Shown here: positions 47,991 through 61,700 of the stretch, in pieces
Position numbering within the stretch: the stretch's first letter is position 1
How the letters are laid out: each line of letters begins with the position of its first letter
DNA from: Linepithema humile
Taxonomy: Eukaryota; Arthropoda; Insecta; Hymenoptera; Formicidae
Direction: 5' to 3'
DNA length: 64,000 nucleotides
NCBI RefSeq assembly: GCF_040581485.1
Contig: NC_090132.1
Span: 2,243,001-2,307,000 of the forward strand
Made by a program: the position numbers and the translations under genes
The notes under the pieces: generated by a model
What the model saw: the letters and a program-made list of their open reading frames with translations, nothing else
What the model was told of the DNA's origin: nothing
Database searches by the model: none

Positions 47991-50500
47991 AGGAGCGATT
48001 CACTTTAATACTGCGGGACTGATTACTTTTCACAATTCCATTTAGCCAGTCCGTCGAATCGCTTGACAGTGATTTAACCGCGCCGATACAGGGAAAGAAA
48101 GTGAGAAAGAGAAAGAAAAAAGGTGGAAACAGAAGGCAACATACGAAGGCCCGCGGAAAGAGAATGCCAGCGGACGGACGAGCGACTAGATGGACGCGGA
48201 TAGATCAGAGCGAACAAGCGAGAATAGTCGAGTGGAATGACTGGAAATCAAGGGGCAGTCTGATTGGTCTCCGCGCTGATGGGAGCGTCGTTGCAATCCA
48301 TGCTCTCGGGTTGTACGCGCGGCATGCCAGGGGTTGGTGCCGCGGGGGAGGATTGTTGGAGGCGGACGAGCCGGGACGGGCGGGAGGAACGACGGCGGGA
48401 ACGGGGAGGAGGCCGGAGAGTTTGAACGTCGGTACAGATACGGCATTATGAAAACACGAATGTACTTTTAAATCAATACCACCATCGCATTGTGGATACC
48501 GGTGAGGGCGGTACGTTCGCATCCCGCGAATACGCAGGAGAAGCGGGAGAAAGAGAGAGAGAAGGAGATTGAGACCGATGGCGCTGCCACGGCGTTGCTG
48601 AGGGGTCATAAGGGAAATAGGGGGATAGGATAGGATACAGGGTGGATAGGATACCGGCAGGAGTAGGTAGGAAACCGGAGGAATGGCTCCGTTATGCGAG
48701 AAGCACCGCCGTAGAGCACCGTCGCGCGCGCGAGAACTGGTTACATTAAATTATGACAGTACTTGTAACGGTACGAATGCCGCCCTTCCGTGCCTCCTGC
48801 GAGATGTCCTTCGGCGTAGGAGTGGATCTGTTGTAGCGAGTCTGGAGATGTATAAAGTGGAGGGAGGCCCCCACAGGCAACTGACATTTTGCAGTTTCAC
48901 AGTCCGTACAATTATGTAATGTGTTTTCAGAATTGTAACACCGTGTTATTTTAACTTTGTAACATGCTGCAAGACTTTATTTAACGACGTCAGCACTATT
49001 ATGCGCCATCAAGGAAGATTATTGTAAAGTTTTAATTGTAAAAATCATTATCCACGCTTTTTTTTTTTTTAATCATTTATAAATTAAATTCTTTTGCAAC
49101 GTTATCTCACTGTTTCACTGGGATCGCGTTCATCGCTTCTAATTTCACTTCTCTCAATTGCATGGATAATTATAAAAGAGCTCTTCCTAGCTAATAGTTT
49201 TAATTACATATTTTTCAAAAATATTTTCTACGTAATAATTTTAATAAGCGCAACAAACAAATATACGGCTACAGATAAGAAATGCAAGTTTACATGTACG
49301 GTGTAGCGTGAGAATGTCTTCTCGTGTCGAGATTCAACTGCGACGATACCTTAAAACGGCTCTTGAAAGTCTTTAAACAGCGGAAAGTTCCAAATATTTA
49401 TTTTTATTACGTTAGTGATAACAATTCTGAAACGGTGATAAAAAAATATTTTGTGTAAAGCGATATTACTGGATTTGTTAAAAAAGCAAAGAGTTAATAC
49501 CACTTAACGCCGACCGCGAACGTTATTGGATACAACTTTTTATTCAGCAGGCGTCAGATTTTTATTCTGTTATTCGCGCACGTGTAAAAAATTCCGTATG
49601 CAAACACCGTGTGCGTGTGTGCGGGTGCGGTGGCTGGCACGTGCATGGTAGAAATTTTTACTCGCATCGAAGGAATGATGGAAGCATAGTCGACCACCTG
49701 TATGCTTTAACAGTGGATCGAACCCGTACCTGTTACTCAGCCGACACATCTGACGTGGCGCATCCCTAAATATATGCATTCATTACTATTTCATCGAATC
49801 AAGATTTGTATATTTATCCTCATTAAAAATGTAAAATGTTTAATTATATTTACACGTGTTCAACATGTATCAAATTACTTTTTTATATATATTTTGTATA
49901 AAAATAACGAATTTTAATTTCAAGTTATATGTATATATATTTTGTGAATAATGAAAAATGATGATGGATTATCTCTTGCGAATTTTCAATCATCAAAACA
50001 TTGCATATTTTTGTAACGAAGTTTCAAGCTCGAATTCTGTGCAAGTAAAGCCTGTTCGAATTTCAATAAAAATATGATTCTATTATCCGTTTGCATGCTT
50101 ACAATTTAGTTTATGAATAAGTTTCGTTATTTCTAATTGTTAAATGTTAAAACCTATTAGGACCTGGGCATTTTTCAGTGAAAAAAAAACATCAACTGCA
50201 AATTATCTCACAAATTCATTTTTGTGAGATTTTCCGTTAGAGAAGAGATATTTTATATACGCGCATACAGAGTAATTACAAAAACAAAATGTTTTGTAAC
50301 AAATTGCATTTTTTTCAGGTAAACTGCGAGATGTTCGGATAGACACCTTTATTTGCGCAGTTCGTCTACTTGCTAATATAATTCAATTTGTACAATTTAC
50401 ATTTTCTTTTCGCTGCATTTATTGTTGTTTTTGCATTTTGTACGAAATGTGCGCTGGACATGTTTTAATCAATGTAAAAATAAAAATGCTTTCAGGTAAC
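47991..50500. other. Intergenic: purine- and CpG-rich island, then AT-rich DNA
   Basis: From about 48,080 to 48,880 the plus strand is G/A-rich and CpG-rich, with overlapping long ORFs on both strands that contain no recognisable domain. From 48,900 to 50,500 the sequence is mostly AT-rich. A promoter-like island of an unseen neighbouring transcript is possible but not shown. Confidence 0.5.
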
Positions 50501-50872
50501 GAGATATCAATGCGAACTAACCGACATTATAAATGCTTTTTGGAGCCTGTGGTAGGCAGCAACTGATGAGGGTAGCAATGTTTCCGGCATAGTCCCCGGG
50601 CACGTGGTGCTACTATTGATTTTAATTTTAGTGAAAGGGGTGGAAAAATTAGAAGGGTAGAAGGAGGATGGCAGCCGCGCAGCGGTAGGAAGGAAAGGAG
50701 GCGCGAGCGTGTAAGCCAGAAAGGGAAACAGAGCTGGCGAGTGTAACGGAAGGGTGCGAGAAAACGAGTGAGCGAGCATGCAAGAGAAAGAGAGAAAGAA
50801 GAGGGGAAAGAGAGACATGGCAAATATGGGGAGATAGAACGAAGGAGGGTAAGAGAGGGAGAGATGCAAAGA

Positions 50873-50922
<50 letters not shown>

Positions 50923-51400
50923 CAAACGAAAAAAAAGTCGAAAGAGAAGAGAGACAGCGAGAGTAGGAAGTCGGCGGAGAGCACTGTCGAACAGTTTCGC
51001 TTTCATTTTCCTCTTTGCTCGAAGGCAAAGGTAGTCGTCGCCCGAGGGTAGGAGGGGTAGAGTACCTGCCGTTATAGAGAAGGGCGAAATGGCAAGGGGT
51101 TGCTGGAGCGCGCTGGAAAGACGGAGAAAGATGACGGAGAGGGTGGCTGCAGCGAAGGGACACGGAATCGGGGAACGCAGAGGGAGACCGTGAAAAAGAC
51201 GGACACAGGGAACCTTGAAAAGGAAGCTCGCCACTGTTGAACGCGAAAGGCGAAACACACAGGGGGCGAGATATTTAAATAAAAAAGACGAGAGCACGCG
51301 CGCGCACGAGGGGTCGAGATCCCGGCGGTTTTTTTTTTTCCTTTTTTTTCGGCGAGCTCGGCATTCGATGCTATAAACGTGCGAAAATGACCTTCATGTG
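50501..51400. other. Purine-rich island with (GA)n repeat
   Basis: The plus strand is about 900 bases of G/A-dominated sequence with a (GA)n run at 50877-50915. The minus strand therefore opens three overlapping Ser/Leu/Phe-rich frames, up to 256 codons long. Frames open in several registers over the same C/T-rich DNA are typical of composition and not of a gene. Confidence 0.7.
50877..50915. repeat. (GA)n microsatellite
   Basis: A perfect alternating purine run of about 39 bases inside a longer purine-rich tract. Mirror symmetry of such runs allows triplex formation. Confidence 0.93.
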
Positions 51401-53545
51401 AATTCGATGACACGAACGCGACGACGTGATCGACGTTATATTTATAGGGTCGAAAATAGTTGAATTTGCAGCGCCGCGATCAGACGAACTTTTTTTATAA
51501 TTCACCCGAAGTAACCGAGCGGAAGTAATTTTAATGGATTCTAGTTTTTCAATGCTTTTTAAAAATAGAGCCCGCATTTATCGGTGCCGATAGAAACAAC
51601 AATTAGCGAAAATTATACTCCGTCGTGTATCAGCAGCATCGAAAACACAAATTTATCGAGATACACGGCTCGCAAATAATACTTGAAAAGCTCGCGCGCG
51701 TCCGGGAAAATTGCCGTTCTCAATCCGTTCGATGATCCCGACTCCGCGGAATGTATTCTCCGACATTAGCGTTTTATCGGCGTCCGACACGCGGTTCTCC
51801 GATTTTGTTGCACTTTCTCTTGCACGCGCGCGCCACCAAAACCCTCGCGCGCGCTTCCTCGCCTGTCTCCCAGCCCGGCGTGCCTTCCTGGTTTTTTAAT
51901 CGTATCGCGCGTTTATTCGCGCGGCCACACACAAACGCACAAGTACGCGGATGCACACCTCGTATCGCAGATCGCGGACAAACACGTGTCCAACACAAAT
52001 GTGCGTGCGTGTGTGTGTGTGTGCGCGCGCGCGCGCGCGCGCTGGTAGAAGAAGGAGAGGAGAGCGAGGACGAGGGTGGGTGGGGGCAGAGAAAGTGAAC
52101 TGGTTTACGAACGTCTAGATTAAGGGCAGGTATGAAGCACGCCTGGAGAAAAACCATTAGGTTTCGGAGAGAGAGCAGATATTTTATTTCTCTTGCTGCG
52201 AGAGAGCGAATTCCTCTACGCGCGACCATCTCGTCCCCGATGTTTTTCGATACGCAATTATAATCAGCGGAAACCGTGACATGCGCTTCATGTTGCGAAA
52301 ATGTAGAATTAATGCGATTGTCAACGATTGGGTTGCGTTGCACGTCATTTCGTTCGCTGTAAGGCAAATACGCGAATGCCTTTGTGCGGTTCCGATTGGT
52401 ACATGTGCGCTGTACGCCGGGCGTACAATTATTAGCATAATAAAAACGTAAAATTGTTCACGATAAAAAGCACAAAGTCATCATAATGCCTAATTAATGC
52501 CTCGGGTAAATACATTTGCGATAAAAAGATAGATCGAATTCTGTTTTGCGCCGCCGATTCAATAACGCGAGAATATTACAATGGGTGTCGCGTTTCAAGC
52601 TATTATTTTGTATCGTTATTAACGAGCGTAAAATTGAAGCTCCGCGGAAAATGCGGGGAAAAAATCGTGGAAAAAGGGCAACGGTAGGTAGGTAGATAAG
52701 CTACGCCTCTTTTCGGCGGTGCCGCGCGCACGCATAATTAGACGAGGACAACCGAAATTGCCGATCGACCGTCAGGAGGGGAGGAGGAAGAGACGAGCGC
52801 GTGGCGAAGAAACACGGCGAAAAATTGACACCGCGCGAGAGCCGACGGTATCGTCGATGATCGTCCTCATTGGCCGGTGGCGAAAAAATCCCATCGAATC
52901 AGCGAACGAGGTGAGATTTGCAATTAAAACGCGGGCTGGTCCGCCACGCGGACGAGAGGGACGGCCGCGGGGTGGATACGGGCGACGGGGGAGAAGGGAG
53001 TGACAGAGGGAGGCGGGCGAGAACGGGGACCCGGGGGTGGACGGGATGCCGCCGTCCGAAAGGGCGCAATAAATGTACGCATTGCGCAGAATTAGTTGAT
53101 TAAAATATAAAAGAAGAACGGTGGGGATGGAAGAGCGCGCGTGCGGCGGGCGAGAGGGGGATGAGACGCGGGGGAAGAGAGCGGGCGGGTGGGCGCGCGG
53201 GTGGGCAGCGCGGAGAAATATGGCAGGGGAGAGTAGAGAGATAGGCGCCAGAAGGAGAAATCTCGTTTCCCCTCTCAGTCTCGCGAGTGCGGAGACCCCC
53301 CGCACCCTCCGCGCCCGTCAATTCTCCCCCGACCCCCCCTGCCGCCCACCGTCGACTGCCGCGCTCGAACTAGGGTGAATGGCGGGGGCCAGGAGAGCGC
53401 GCGGGAAAAAGAGAGGACAGTCGCGGAGCGAGAGAGCGCAGCAGCCCGGGAAAAGAAATAATCTGCGAGCTGTATTGACGTTTCTAGTCTAACTCTGATT
53501 GAATTATGCATGAGCACACCAGCGATACCGACGGCTCTCCTTCGC
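51401..53545. other. CpG-rich intergenic DNA
   Basis: Two CpG-rich blocks (about 51,690-52,200 and 52,690-53,460) are separated by more AT-rich DNA. A compound (GT)n/(GC)n repeat lies at 52001-52042. The second block has G-rich runs on the plus strand and opens ORFs in many frames, all rich in Arg, Gly, Ala and Pro. No gene is supported. Confidence 0.6.
52001..52042. repeat. Compound (GT)n(GC)n repeat
   Basis: A GT run passes directly into a GC run. Both are alternating purine-pyrimidine sequences, so the tract can adopt Z-DNA. Confidence 0.93.
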
Positions 53546-53550
53546 TGCCG

Positions 53551-53581
<31 letters not shown>

Positions 53582-53604
53582 CACCGCCGCCGCCTCCGCG
53601 GCCA
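53546..53604. repeat. (CCG)n trinucleotide repeat
   Basis: A nearly perfect CCG/CCA repeat. It is open in several frames: Pro-rich and Arg/His-rich on the plus strand, and Gly-rich and Arg-rich on the minus strand. A plus-strand ATG at 53506 precedes it and would give a short polyproline frame ending at 53700. I cannot tell whether any frame is translated. Confidence 0.9.
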
Positions 53605-56600
53605 CCACTGCCGCCACATCCCTGTGAGCCCCGGTCGTTCGCTTGGTATGCTCGCGGTTTTCCTTTTTTTCTTTTCCATGTTACACACATATGTGTATAA
53701 TACATGTATCGTGTACACATCGATGTATCGCTGTTCGGCGTTAGCTGTTCGGTTTGTCCGCGATATCAGACAAATGGTGGAGAACGTATGTTTCAACGAC
53801 GAGGGCTAAATCTCGGCTAACTCTACGACTATAAAGAATCTGCGCGATGCCGCGGATTGATATTATACGGGAACTGAAAAGCGTCGCTGCTATTGGCGTG
53901 CAATCCGCGTGGAATGTCAAATATTATTGATTATTGTAAGCATATTATTTTAATGCGTTTGAGTGGCGGATATATTCGCTTACAGATAATGTGGATTGTC
54001 ATCATTTGACATGTATCTTTTCTAGTATCCTTCTTTCTTCTCATTTTTTCCTTCCTAATAATAGCATTTTTTAATATCATGTTAATTAACATGCAATTAA
54101 AATACTTTTTTCTCTCGCGTTATGCGCAAAACATGTGACTTTTGGCGTTAAAGATTTATAGATTACGAATATTAAGTATTGCCAATTTTTTGTACATTGT
54201 TGAGTCACTTTTTTCCCATAATTATCACTCCTCTCGCGATGGTTTCCGATGAGAAACAGCCGTCTTAAAGGCAAAATTACACAAGCATTTGATGCATAAC
54301 TAATAATGATCAGCTAATGAACGGACAAACGTTAATCCGCTTACGCTAAATTACACTCTGCTCCGTTTTACGCGCAAAACGACGTGCCGCAGCGCACATT
54401 ATGGCACCCCTGATTGTTGCACCGTTTAACCGATTCGCTAATGGGGAAGCTAACGGAAAAGAGTACATAGCAGTTCTATATATATATATAGAATATATAT
54501 ATATGTGTGTGTATGTATACATAGATACCTCTCTCCTACTTCTCGCACTCTCTTCGCCTCTTGATGCACGTTCCGGATAGAATGTATCTTTCAGTAACTC
54601 GCGCACGTAACCGATCGCAATACCGGTGACAGCGATTTACGTGCTTTCACTTGATCTCGCTTGGAATGGCAGCCTCTCCGGGGATTCAGAATTAGCATAC
54701 GAAAATTTTAATATCGAGCAAATTTCTTCGAAAATTTTTATTACGCGTTTATGCAAATCTGTTTAACAGACAAATAAGTTTAACAATAAGTAACTAATGA
54801 TGAAATGTTTATCAGGTAATTAATAAAGCTTATCTAACAATATAATCAGTCATTAATATTAGTAATTATTAGTAATTAAAGATATGATATTAATTATTGA
54901 GTATTGAATGTTAGCAGTTCCATAAACGGTAAAGCTTATGTTTCTCTGGATTTATGAAAAAATTTTTTCTATGTGAAAAATATTTTCTGGTGAAAAATAA
55001 ACTTAAAAACTTATAAAAGTAAACTTCTTTATTAAATTTTAAATTTATTATATTTCCAAATTTTTTTTTTATTTTAAAAGATTAATAAAACAGAAAAAAG
55101 TATACAAATAAAAAAATAGATAAAATTAAACAGATACATGACTGTAAAACGTAAAAAAATGGAAAATAAAATAAACAAATATTTGCAAGGCATAAATAAG
55201 CAATGTTTGTTCCCTTTCTTCACAATTTATACAAAAAAAATGCCAGTTTTATAGAAGTTTGGAAAAGCAAAAGTGCGAAAAAAAATTTTGAACAGGTTAT
55301 TCGAATTGGACGCGTCTTCCTTTCACAAGTCGAGAGGTTACATTTAATTTTCGCCGCAGAATTTTTCGCTCGGCAAAGAGTATACTTTATTATGCATTTA
55401 TAGACACATACATCGCGCAGCTTTAGTAAGCCGACCTCGCGACAGCAGGGGCCGTTGCCAGAGGGATGCTGAGTCTCTCCCGCTATTGCGGGCTAGGTAT
55501 ATCCCCCCCACTTTTCGTCGACGAGAGCGACGTAGGAGCATCGCGACTACTGCTAAAAACGGGATCGATACTAAAACGCTTTTAAAATCGAGGGTTTTGT
55601 AATTAACTCGCAAAGCTACGAGGTCTAGTCCGCGATACACCCGTGTGATGCGGCCTCCGTTGCAGCAGCCGCTGCATTTCGCGATACGCCTCTCCCGTTA
55701 TACATCCTTGCGCTTACGTGTGCATCGATTGCACATGCACTGAAAGCAATCTAGGATCACTTATGATACCCCGATTTTATTGAGTTATCGATCATTTCGT
55801 GTATGAAACTAAATACTTTTGACGTGAATGCTTTGATTTGATGTAAAACGCGGCGAAAATATGTGTGGCATCAGTTATAAAAAAATATAGATATATTTGT
55901 AACGTAATATAGAGCTATACCGATATTTTATACTGAATAAGTAAAATAAGCGGTAATATTATGTTAAATTTAAATATCTCTAAAGCTTAGGATTATTGCC
56001 ATCTTGAGAAACTTAATACAATAATTGTCACAATAACTGTCATTCCTAAAGACATTATCAATGACCTGGAAATTTCTGTTAAAATGCATTTGAATTTGCA
56101 GTATTACGTCAGGACCGATGTTCTTTATGAATATGATCGGTATATCCGGATTTAAGCTTAATAATACACCCTGATAGCATTTACAAATTAACGTAATATT
56201 CCTCTCTGAAGATGTAATTTCTGATAACTGGATTATACTTTTACGAACATTTCAGATTGATAATAATAGTAGATTTTATGGAACTGCTTCTGCTAATTAT
56301 CTTCTTCTCATCTATTGTCTTGGCTGTACTTCTTATCAATCATATTTGCAGCAATCGTATTATCCGCGCAATTTTCATAAATATATAAAGATTAATTTCT
56401 ATATGAGAAAAAAAGGAAAACGAATTGTCCAATAGTTTTGCAACGATGAAGTGTGCGCGTGTGTTAGCAGTATTAAAAACGACACAGTACTAACCATTTA
56501 TTTCTGTTGTAAAAAAATTTTACCATTTTAGACAATTTGTACGAAGAACTAATCCACGTTAGTTAATCAAATGTCAAATAATTTTTTTCAACCAAACATA

Positions 56601-57570
56601 TGTATAAAAAATATTATCTGATATTTTATTAACGTTTGTTCACGAAAGCTGTTTTTGACACGAATTTAGCTTTCTGTAAATATCCATATATTGATTATTG
56701 GTATAGCAGCATTTTATTTAGAATAAAACCGATCTTTAAGTAATAGACTAATATTAGATTAAAAAATTCTATCCCTATAAAAGATATTTCATCTTCAACA
56801 AGTTTTTTAGCTTAAACGAAACGGTGATATATTCTTGATACATTCATAAACACCGCAGCTCGGAGACTTCAGCTCAATTTTGCGTTAAAAAATTTTTCGA
56901 TTCCTTCTACACATCAAAGTTTATTCAATACAATTAAAATTTTTTAAATTTATCCGTTTGAATAGCTTTTGCAATATTAGATATTTTCGCTTCAATAATA
57001 CAGTATTTGACGACTTTAATTTTGAAATTCAATCTACAGGCAATTAATACCAAATTCTATTTCAGGAGATTGAGAGAATAAGTATTCAAGGACTACGTCC
57101 TCCTTTCGGCAATCATTTCTGCAGAGATTGCAGAGGGTATCTGATTATGTGTTCGCTATTCAGTGAAATGCACGCTGTATGTTTCTCACGGTGCTTCGAT
57201 TTTGAGCATATAAACGAAAACAAATATCCGCATTGTCGCGACAAGCTTAAAACTCTTATTGCATTACTCATGAAACTACGGATTGCTAATTTTCTTTTCA
57301 GAATTAGATAAATCAAGTCTGCACGATTCTCATTGTCCGTCCACGATATGTACGCGGGGTAACGTGATATTTATGGATTTTCCTATGGCGACGTGTGTGG
57401 ATACATTCTCCGGAGCGGAGCCGTCAAGGAACGCGCGGCAACGGATAAGCGAAATGCGAGATAGGGAAAGAGATAAGATACGCCCTGAACGATGGAGTAC
57501 CGCCCTCCAGCGGAGCGCGTTTTATTTCGCTTTTTAATAAGGACCTCGTTTGGAACTCTAGGCTTTAAAT
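53605..57570. other. Intergenic, mostly AT-rich, no supportable gene
   Basis: AT-rich DNA with an alternating TA/TG stretch at 54477-54520 and a more GC-rich patch at about 55,400-55,720. A plus-strand segment at about 57301-57537 follows a TTTTCAG acceptor-like site and stays open for 78 codons, but I see no known domain and no partner exon. All other ORFs are short or low-complexity. Confidence 0.5.
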
Positions 57571-58790
57571 AGATCAATACCTACGTACTTCATCCCTGGC
57601 AACGAACCCATCGCGTTTCCGCTCGCTTCAACCCCCCCCTGGCCACCCTTTTTACCTCGCACTCTTCCACTACCGACTCACCCCTTCTCCCCCGCCTTCT
57701 GCCCCTTCCCCATTCTTCTCTTGCTCACTCTACTTTCGCTCGCCATCTCCGTCTAACCCACCTGTTCACCCTAATCCGATATCTTCTTTCCCCTCGTTAC
57801 GCATAATACTGTCTTTCTCTGCGTTTCTGTTTTCCCTCCTTTCTCCGCCTTTTCCGTCCATCCATCCCCTCTACTGTCTCTCTCTTTCTCTCTCTCTCTC
57901 TCTCGCTCTCTGTCTCCCTTAACAAACCATCCGCGAGGGACCTACACCCTTTTTCGCGACTCCCCTCTATCTGCTCTCTTCCCTCGGTCGCGGCACACAC
58001 GCTTATTTACAAACGGTTCCGCGTATAAGTACATTCTTATACATGCATTTATTACTCTATGTAGTGCTAGTGTGAGACGCATGTGTGCGTCATACACGCG
58101 TACGTGTGTCCGTGCGTAGAGAACAAGCGTGTTTACGCGTCCCTGCGTAAGCGTGTGCACGGGCGTGCGATACACGCGCGCGTGTGTGCACCTCTACGTT
58201 TTTTAATTTTTCTCTTTATCCCCCCTCCCCGCTCCTAAAGCGCTATCCCAAAGTTGATAGTGTGCAGGGTAGAGCGGCAGGCGGCGGCGGTGGCGGCGGC
58301 GGCGGCTCGCGGCCCGTTTTTTCCCTTTTTCTATGCTTCTTCCTTTTTCCTCGTTTTTTTCCCTTCTTTTTTTTCCTTTTTCCTTTTTCCTTTTTTTTTT
58401 TTTTTTACCTGCCGCACCTCTCTCTCCCCGGACCCATCGTTCTCACCCTCCGCATCCGCCTCTCTCTCACCCTCGCCCTCGCGGCGTCGTTTGTCGGCCT
58501 CTCCGCGTGAATGGGCGAAATGTAGGTAGAAGCCCGTTTTCGCTTTCTATACGGCTCTCGGCGAAAACGAGAGTCACGTACGTTCCGGAGCACCACCAAC
58601 CGTTTCTAGCACCCGATATACACGTAGAGCTCGCAATCTCCCCCTCCCCGCTATCGCCGTCTCTCTCGCTCTTCCTCCGCGAAATTGTTCGTCATACTGA
58701 CCAAATGCGTGTTATCTATGCGCACAACAATGCGTTCGCGAGGTGCGTTAAATCATGCCTTTCGTTAATTTAACATCGCGTCTCATTTGC
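57571..58790. other. Pyrimidine-rich island
   Basis: The plus strand is C/T-dominated for about 1.1 kb, with (CT)n at 57876-57914, a (GGC)n run at 58279-58306 and a T-rich stretch at about 58316-58406. Several overlapping Phe/Ser/Leu-rich frames arise from this. It mirrors the purine-rich island near 50.5-51.4 kb on the opposite strand. No gene is supported. Confidence 0.65.
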
Positions 58791-61700
58791 ATTCTGAATA
58801 ATTTAAGTATGCGACTTGATTTTTAATTATTATTATTGGATCGCATGTGCGCGACAACGTTGACGATACTAATAGATATTCTATTTACGTAAAGTTTTTT
58901 TTGTCGAAAAGCTCTTTACTTTTAATCGCCACAGAAATGCCCATCGACGATTTTGTTAAGAGAAAGCCGATACTGATTGATTATAGAATCTGTCGACAAA
59001 AAGTGACTTAACACTCTATACACCGTTACAAAGAGATGACGCAGAGTGTTAAAAAAAAAAGAGTTCGGAACTCTGCAAATAAGACATGTGGTATTCGTTG
59101 AACTGATAAGAGAAAAAAAAGAAATGCGTAATCTCTTTGCCCTCGTGTTTTTGCTTCTCTCCCTTCTCACGTCGGAGCTCTAAGATACATTTACAGTTTC
59201 AATCACTTTGCTCACTCAAGTAATAAACAATAAATTTGTGGAAAGTATAACTCGTTACACCTCACCAATTCAAATTTCATCATTAAACTATACGCTTCCG
59301 AAAATACTACTTCGAGTTTAAATAAATTTCAGCGTAAAGTTTGAATTGTAAGTTGAAAAATTGAGAGGAGTCAGAAGCAATTTTTAGCTTGCTTGTTTCT
59401 ATTTATCGCGCGCAATGTAGAATCGACGAAATTATCGTGCTTTTACTTTGATAGCTGCAAAAAAATTTTCTAAACTCGCCACTCTTTCATCTTCACGCGC
59501 ATTTTACATTTTTGTCTTAGATGAGGAGAGACTTTTTGAAACGCTTCTCGTGCACAGATCGAAGACGACACGCAGATGAGATCATTAGAGGCGGGAGATC
59601 TCGCGCGGTCGTTTCTTTGGGGTCAGACCCGGCCGCGCCCTCGGAATTGGGGCGAGAAGAACCCGGATTTCCTTCTCCGTTGCGCCTCGTCTCCATCTAT
59701 CTCGCCTCCCTCGCCCGCGCGGGAGTCGTTTCTTTTTTCTTCGCCACGGACCTACGCGCCGGAAAGGGTGATTTGTCGACCTGACCTCGAGAACCGTGGG
59801 AGCGTCCTTGACCTATCGACGCGGACACAGGGCGTCGGAGTCGACGTCGGAAGTGGATGTCCCTATGCAGCAGGCGAATTCCTTGCTGCGGGCGCCGATT
59901 GACGCGCGGGCGTCCCGCGCGATCGATCAGCATGAATTCGCGATGAATCTCTCGCACGCGGAGAAACGCGCCGGTGACTACAGTGTTTTTTTTTTTTTAT
60001 TTCCATCGATTCGATTCGGCTCTATCATCATGCGTCGGCTATCATTCATCCGCGTAAACACCTGGTAGTCGTATAACATAAATACATAAAAGGAATATCT
60101 ATGTAAACCGTATGATTTATTAACGACATTGGCTTCGTTTAATATAGCTAACACATCTGAGATCACGATAGATTTAGAATCGTTTAATATATGGAATCTT
60201 ATAACGTTTCCAAGTGAGCGGATTTTGATCGATTCAAGGTTGATTAATGACGTCATTGCATCATCTCTGCCAATAAAAGACTTGAATTTATAGTAAAATA
60301 GTGATTAATAATAGATCAAAATTCGTTCGTTCGAAAACACCATTAATTTTAGTTTCATCTATTCCTATTACTATATTAGCATACATTAGCTTTAATCTAT
60401 TATTTCATAATGTATAATTCATAACTAAGAAAAAAAAAAAAAAATAAAATAAGAAAATAATCAACAGATTAACATAATTTATTCTATCACGTTTTAAAGA
60501 ATCATTAGAGAAAAGTATAAAATTTCGAAAATTAAGAAATATATTTCTGCAGTCGACATTCAACTTTGATGTGTCAGTTCGTGGCGAAATTATATGCTGT
60601 GCATCGGAAGTACTATACTCCTGTATATTACAGGTTAGATTCTTGCTGAAATTACATTAGACGTTACCTTGAAGCTATTTTGATTAAAGCTACCTTCGCG
60701 TTCAGGAGTCGCGAAAAATCAGCAAGACCACAGCGCAAAGAGAATAATGGACGCGCGCGCGCTCGTTCGTCGGCTCGCTAGACAAGGAAATGATGGCGGG
60801 CTCTACACACATATTCGCGAGCCGTATAATTTCCGCGAACCGCCGCAAAATCAATAAAAGAAACATTACATCGGCGGCTGGCAGTACTGAGCTTGGCACG
60901 GGCCATGGGATTGGATGGGGAAAACGAGATGGGAACGAGGCGCGCAAGCGTTGCTAGAAACCTTGACGGCGGCAGAAGGGCTCGGTAGCTCGGCTATTCG
61001 GCCACTAAAGGAGGTGAGAGAGAAAAGAGGAGAGCCACAGTGGGCGAGAGGCGAGCAAGAGAGAGAGGGACGAAGGCGGGAATAGTAGGCGGCATGGAAA
61101 GCTGCCGGATGAGAGAAGCGAGTCTTATGAAATATGGCCTCCTTGCGGAGAAGCGCTCGCTTGTGTTCCGCGTTGCTGGTACGGCCGGCGTTCTGCGTGC
61201 AAAAGGAACGAGTTCCGAGGGGAGTAAGAAAGATAGAAAGTGGGAAAGAAGAGAGAAAGAGAGAAGGAGAGAGATTTATTCTATTCCAGAATTCAGATCC
61301 CGTAAGCTTTGTTAAAAATCCGTCTCGATACGCAGCAATCTTAAGATTTAAGATGCAAGTAGAGCTGGACAATAATGATCGGGCAATTAAATCGAGCGCA
61401 TCAAAATAGTAGTGGTTTTCCTAATTAAAACAAATATTAGTACTGCAGTTCTCGCATCGATAAAAAAAAAACGCAGAAGATTAACAGTTACGAGTGACGT
61501 TGCAAAAAAAGGATAACCGTAAAAAAAAGTGAAATTATATATAGATAGATCGATTATCTATAATTTAATAGCCCGATTTAGATGATCTATAATTTGTGAT
61601 AATTCAAAATAGCAATCTATTTATATATATATAAAACAAACATTAAAAGAATTGGAATATTAGATGCAAAAAATATATCACTGATTTATATTTTAGATAT

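Noticed and set aside
49711..49730. tRNA B-box-like GGGTTCGATCC on the minus strand
   Set aside because: The flanking bases do not form a T-arm stem, and no A box, anticodon arm or acceptor stem can be folded around it.
50507..51297. Minus-strand ORFs of 218 and 256 codons
   Set aside because: They overlap in different registers over C/T-rich sequence containing a (GA)n run. The products are almost only Ser, Leu, Phe, Pro and Arg, which fits composition and not a gene.
53275..53796. 173-codon minus-strand ORF containing an Arg/Trp-rich run
   Set aside because: The run is the CCG repeat read in one of several open frames. The same DNA also gives polyproline and polyglycine frames.
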